Part shown: positions 12,892-14,937 of the stretch, in pieces | How positions within the stretch are numbered: position 1 is the first letter of the stretch | Layout: the number at the start of each line of letters is the position of its first letter | Assembly: GCA_013215525.1 (NCBI GenBank) | Contig: JABSQY010000036.1 | Coordinates: 1 to 14,937 of the forward strand | Direction of reading: 5' to 3' | DNA length: 14,937 nt | From: Nanoarchaeales archaeon | GTDB taxonomy: Archaea > Nanobdellota > Nanobdellia > Woesearchaeales > UBA583 | The notes under the pieces: generated by a model | Told to the model about the DNA's origin: nothing | Databases searched by the model: none | What the model saw: only the letters and a program-made list of their open reading frames with translations | Program-made: the position numbers and the translations under genes

Positions 12892-13102
12892 TTATCGGTA
12901 AAAATTTAACAAATCAGTAGTAACAATAAAATGTTTATAATTGATGATAATGTATAGTTACACATTCGAACACGAAAAAAAGAAAAAACATAACTCAAAC
13001 ATATAAAGAATAAACTAAAAAGTATAACAATATGCGAAGCCAAATTCGCCTCCTTTCAAACATCGTTTTCAGATTTTTTCAAGAATGCTGAAATTCAGAC
13101 CC

Positions 13103-13126
13103 CCGATTATAGCATCGCTATATCGG
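13103..13126. ncRNA. Strong hairpin, candidate structured RNA or 3' UTR element
   Basis: The arms ccgattatagc (13103-13113) and gctatatcgg (13117-13126) pair over ten bases with one bulged T and a 3-nt loop, and are preceded by a C5 run. It is the most stable hairpin I can find in the window's spacers. It lies about 75 nt beyond the gatB stop. I see no tRNA, C/D or other known RNA family pattern. Confidence 0.35.
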
Positions 13127-13201
13127 TTAGTGTCTTAATTTTAGTATTATTGGAATAATATGGAAACTCCACAAAGTGAGGAGCAAAACTATTAAAGATA
13201 C

Positions 13202-14683
13202 TCATAAAGAATTAACAACTTCCATTAAAACTTTATTAACAACTTGCGGTTTCGCAGTCCCCTTAGTCTCACGCATAATAACACCTACAATAAAATTTAA
13301 TGATTTAGTATTTCCATTCTTATGATCTTCAACAGCCTTAGGATTATCAGAAAGCGCCTTACGAACAAGTTCTTCAATTAAACCATCATCTTGAACTTGA
13401 ATTAAATTATTATCATCAATATACTTAACAACATCAAACTTTTCAGAATATAACTTTTCAAGAACTTTTTGAGCAGTAGTATATGCAATTTTATCAGCAC
13501 CAAGTAAATCAATCAAAGAAATAATCTCTTCCTTAATATCCTTTTTCTCTAAATCTGAAAAGTTTTCTTTTGCATAATTTAATACTCTAGGTATCTCACG
13601 ACGTAAAAATAACCCAACTTCACGAGGATTTAATTTCTTATCTAAAGCATGTTCAAAAATCTCAGTTAAATATAGATTTGAAACAAGTACTTCAATATCT
13701 TCTTTCTTCAAATCAAACTTTGAATATTTTTCACGCTTTGCAGCAGGCAACTCTGGGATTGTAGCACGAATTTCTTCAATCATTTCATCAGAAACATTTA
13801 AATTAGGTAAATCTGGTTCTGGAGTAAATCTATAATCTTGAGCATTTTCCTTAGAACGCATAAACTGAGTTTCATCAGTTTCATCATTGTAACGTCGCGT
13901 TTCTTGTAAAATAGGTTTCCCAGCAGCACACAATTCTCTTTGACGTAAAACCTCTGCATTAGCGGCAGCGACAATATTTGTAATAGAATTTACATTCTTA
14001 ATTTCAACACGTTTAAAACCAGATTCCTTAACAGAAACATTAACATCTGATTTAATACCATACTCCATATTAATACAATCTAAATATTTCAAAACAAGAA
14101 TAAATTCTTTAAGCCAATCACGAAGTTCAGAAGTTGAACGAAAATCTGGAGCAGTTACAAACTCAGCAAGCGGAAAACCAGAACGATTATAATCTAATTC
14201 TCCAGTAACAGGATCCCATGCTGCAGGATTTTCTTCAATATGATTCCCCTCTATTCGAACTCCTAGAAACTCCCCACCAACTGTAGTAGTTTCAACTTGA
14301 CCACCGGACACAGTTCTTTGAAAACCTGTAGGCATATCTGGCCACGTGTAATGTTTTCTCTGAAAATTTGTATGTTTAGTTGCACGAGCACCAACAGCAA
14401 GTCCAATCTTAATAACTTTTCTCAAAGCAGCAGCATTTGTAAGCATAGGTTTTGAACCTGGTTGCCCTGTACAACGCGGACAAATATGTGAATTCACAAC
14501 TGATTCTTTAGTTGGAACTTTACAATCACAGAATAATTTTTCTTTAGTGTTTAAGTGAACATGAATTTCAAGTCCAATCATAACATCTCTATCTTTATCA
14601 ACATTACTAGTATAATCAATAGGATTATTAGTACTACTTTTAGTACTTTCATTAATAGTATTTTTATCAATATCTTGACTCAT
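13202..14683 (-). CDS. gatB: Asp-tRNA(Asn)/Glu-tRNA(Gln) amidotransferase subunit B
   Basis: A 493-residue GatB: the kinase-like subunit that activates Asp-tRNA(Asn) or Glu-tRNA(Gln) with ATP before transamidation with ammonia from GatA. The opening GLEIHVHLNTKEKLFCDC (37-54) and the zinc cysteines 52, 54, 68 and 71 are present. So are the signature YTWPDMPTGFQ, IEGNHIEENPAAW, DYNRSGFPLAEFVT and DVNVSV, and the metal/ATP-binding core around RVEIKNVNSI and FMRSKENAQDYRF. The C-terminal YqeY-like tail domain, which contacts tRNA, ends with GTAKPQVVN. The N-terminal 35 residues are a polar Ser/Asn/Asp-rich extension; the TATA-like box 25 nt before ATG 14683 supports this start over Met35. gatA and gatC are not in the window. 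The next gene to the right is divergent. Confidence 0.95.
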   Translation of the reverse strand: MSQDIDKNTINESTKSSTNNPIDYTSNVDKDRDVMIGLEIHVHLNTKEKLFCDCKVPTKESVVNSHICPRCTGQPGSKPMLTNAAALRKVIKIGLAVGARATKHTNFQRKHYTWPDMPTGFQRTVSGGQVETTTVGGEFLGVRIEGNHIEENPAAWDPVTGELDYNRSGFPLAEFVTAPDFRSTSELRDWLKEFILVLKYLDCINMEYGIKSDVNVSVKESGFKRVEIKNVNSITNIVAAANAEVLRQRELCAAGKPILQETRRYNDETDETQFMRSKENAQDYRFTPEPDLPNLNVSDEMIEEIRATIPELPAAKREKYSKFDLKKEDIEVLVSNLYLTEIFEHALDKKLNPREVGLFLRREIPRVLNYAKENFSDLEKKDIKEEIISLIDLLGADKIAYTTAQKVLEKLYSEKFDVVKYIDDNNLIQVQDDGLIEELVRKALSDNPKAVEDHKNGNTKSLNFIVGVIMRETKGTAKPQVVNKVLMEVVNSL

Positions 14684-14704
14684 AAAAATATCAATATATC
14701 TACA

Positions 14705-14712
14705 TTTATATA
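14705..14712 (-). promoter_or_regulatory. TATA-like box of gatB
   Basis: The core tttatata is centred 25 nt before the gatB ATG at 14683; no Shine-Dalgarno motif is present. Confidence 0.5.
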
Positions 14713-14768
14713 TGTTATCAAAAATTTCAAAAAAATAATCATAAAATACAATAAATTCAAATACAAAA

Positions 14769-14777
14769 ATTTAAATA
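14769..14777 (+). promoter_or_regulatory. TATA-like box of the right-edge gene
   Basis: The sequence atttaaata is centred 26 nt before the ATG at 14799, matching the spacing at other genes here. Confidence 0.45.
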
Positions 14778-14798
14778 CTTATAAAATAATATATTTAT

Positions 14799-14937
14799 AT
14801 GAAATTACAATTATTTAATTTTCTTAGGAGGGAAACAATATTTTCAAATGAAAAATTTAAAATAACAAAAAATAAAAATATAAAAGAAATTAATGATTTA
14901 GATAAATATGAAAATTTTATTTCAAAAAAAATATCTT
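14799..14937 (+). CDS. Start of an unknown gene running off the right edge
   Basis: An open frame of 46 codons from the ATG at 14799 to the window end without a stop (MKLQLFNFLRRETIFSNEKF, then a Lys/Asn/Ile-rich stretch ending ISKKIS). The TATA-like box 26 nt upstream supports this start. The internal taggaggg (14825-14832) looks like a Shine-Dalgarno motif, but the ATG after it at 14848 opens only five codons, so the motif is here simply two Arg codons and neighbours. No function can be given from this fragment. Confidence 0.55.
   Translation, partial: MKLQLFNFLRRETIFSNEKFKITKNKNIKEINDLDKYENFISKKIS

Larger units (their letters stand above)
12861..13201. other. 341-nt gene-free stretch with hairpins; possible RNA
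   Basis: No convincing gene on either strand. Much of it is A/T-rich, but 13030-13140 is clearly richer in G and C than other spacers here. It contains a stable hairpin at 13103-13126 (ten pairs with one bulged T around the loop atc), a smaller stem gcgaa/ttcgc at 13034-13049 and a short stem ctgaa/ttcag at 13087-13097. The gatB transcript would run into this region on the minus strand, so these may be its 3' untranslated part or an independent RNA. A 20-nt exact match to alaS lies at 12965-12984. Confidence 0.4.

Noticed and set aside
12940..13098. Possible C/D box RNA (tgatga near 12941 and ctga at 13087)
   Set aside because: The two boxes are about 145 nt apart, the C box lacks the leading purine, and no terminal stem joins them.
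14825..14850. Strong-looking Shine-Dalgarno motif taggaggg followed by an ATG
   Set aside because: The ATG at 14848 opens only five codons; the motif lies within the frame that starts at 14799, where it is part of Arg-Arg-Glu codons.

Overview
The window looks like a piece of an AT-rich archaeal chromosome, most likely from the DPANN group (Woesearchaeota or Nanoarchaeota-like). The reasons are: an archaeal-type alanyl-tRNA synthetase N-terminus with its Cys-rich insertion, a class I archaeal fructose-bisphosphate aldolase, a TrmB-type regulator, 5S rRNA genes unlinked from 16S/23S, and a TATA-like box centred about 24-30 nt before almost every start codon, which is the signature of leaderless archaeal transcripts. 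The lineage is inferred; archaeal identity is well supported.

Left part (1-4476), all on the plus strand: a multi-span membrane protein of unknown role; an alaS gene that stops after 593 codons, inside the editing domain, followed 47 nt later by a diverged second copy of its last ten codons and stop; a phosphoribosyltransferase-like protein; a small unknown protein; and a 5S rRNA gene.

Middle part (4476-9059) lies between two identical 5S rRNA genes in opposite orientation. It holds a small membrane protein and a signal-peptide-bearing, porin-like predicted beta-barrel protein (minus strand), then a TrmB-family regulator, a class I aldolase and an HD-domain dNTPase-like phosphohydrolase (plus strand). 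Regulator and barrel gene are divergent and share one short promoter region with an 18-bp perfect palindrome. The inverted repeat covers more than the 5S genes: about 110-130 nt of 3' flank is recognisably duplicated too, though diverged.

Right part (9059-14683), all on the minus strand: the second 5S gene; a sulfur cassette consisting of APS kinase (cysC) overlapping an arylsulfotransferase-like propeller gene, preceded by a possible 31-codon ORF and a membrane-anchored arylsulfotransferase-like paralogue; a small unknown protein; a 341-nt gene-poor stretch with hairpins; and gatB. At the right edge a further plus-strand gene begins, divergent from gatB.

The points most worth attention are the interrupted AlaRS with its echoed tail, the bacterial-outer-membrane-like barrel under a likely TrmB switch in an archaeon, the 5S inverted repeat, and the APS kinase/arylsulfotransferase pair with one paralogue predicted inside and one outside the cell.
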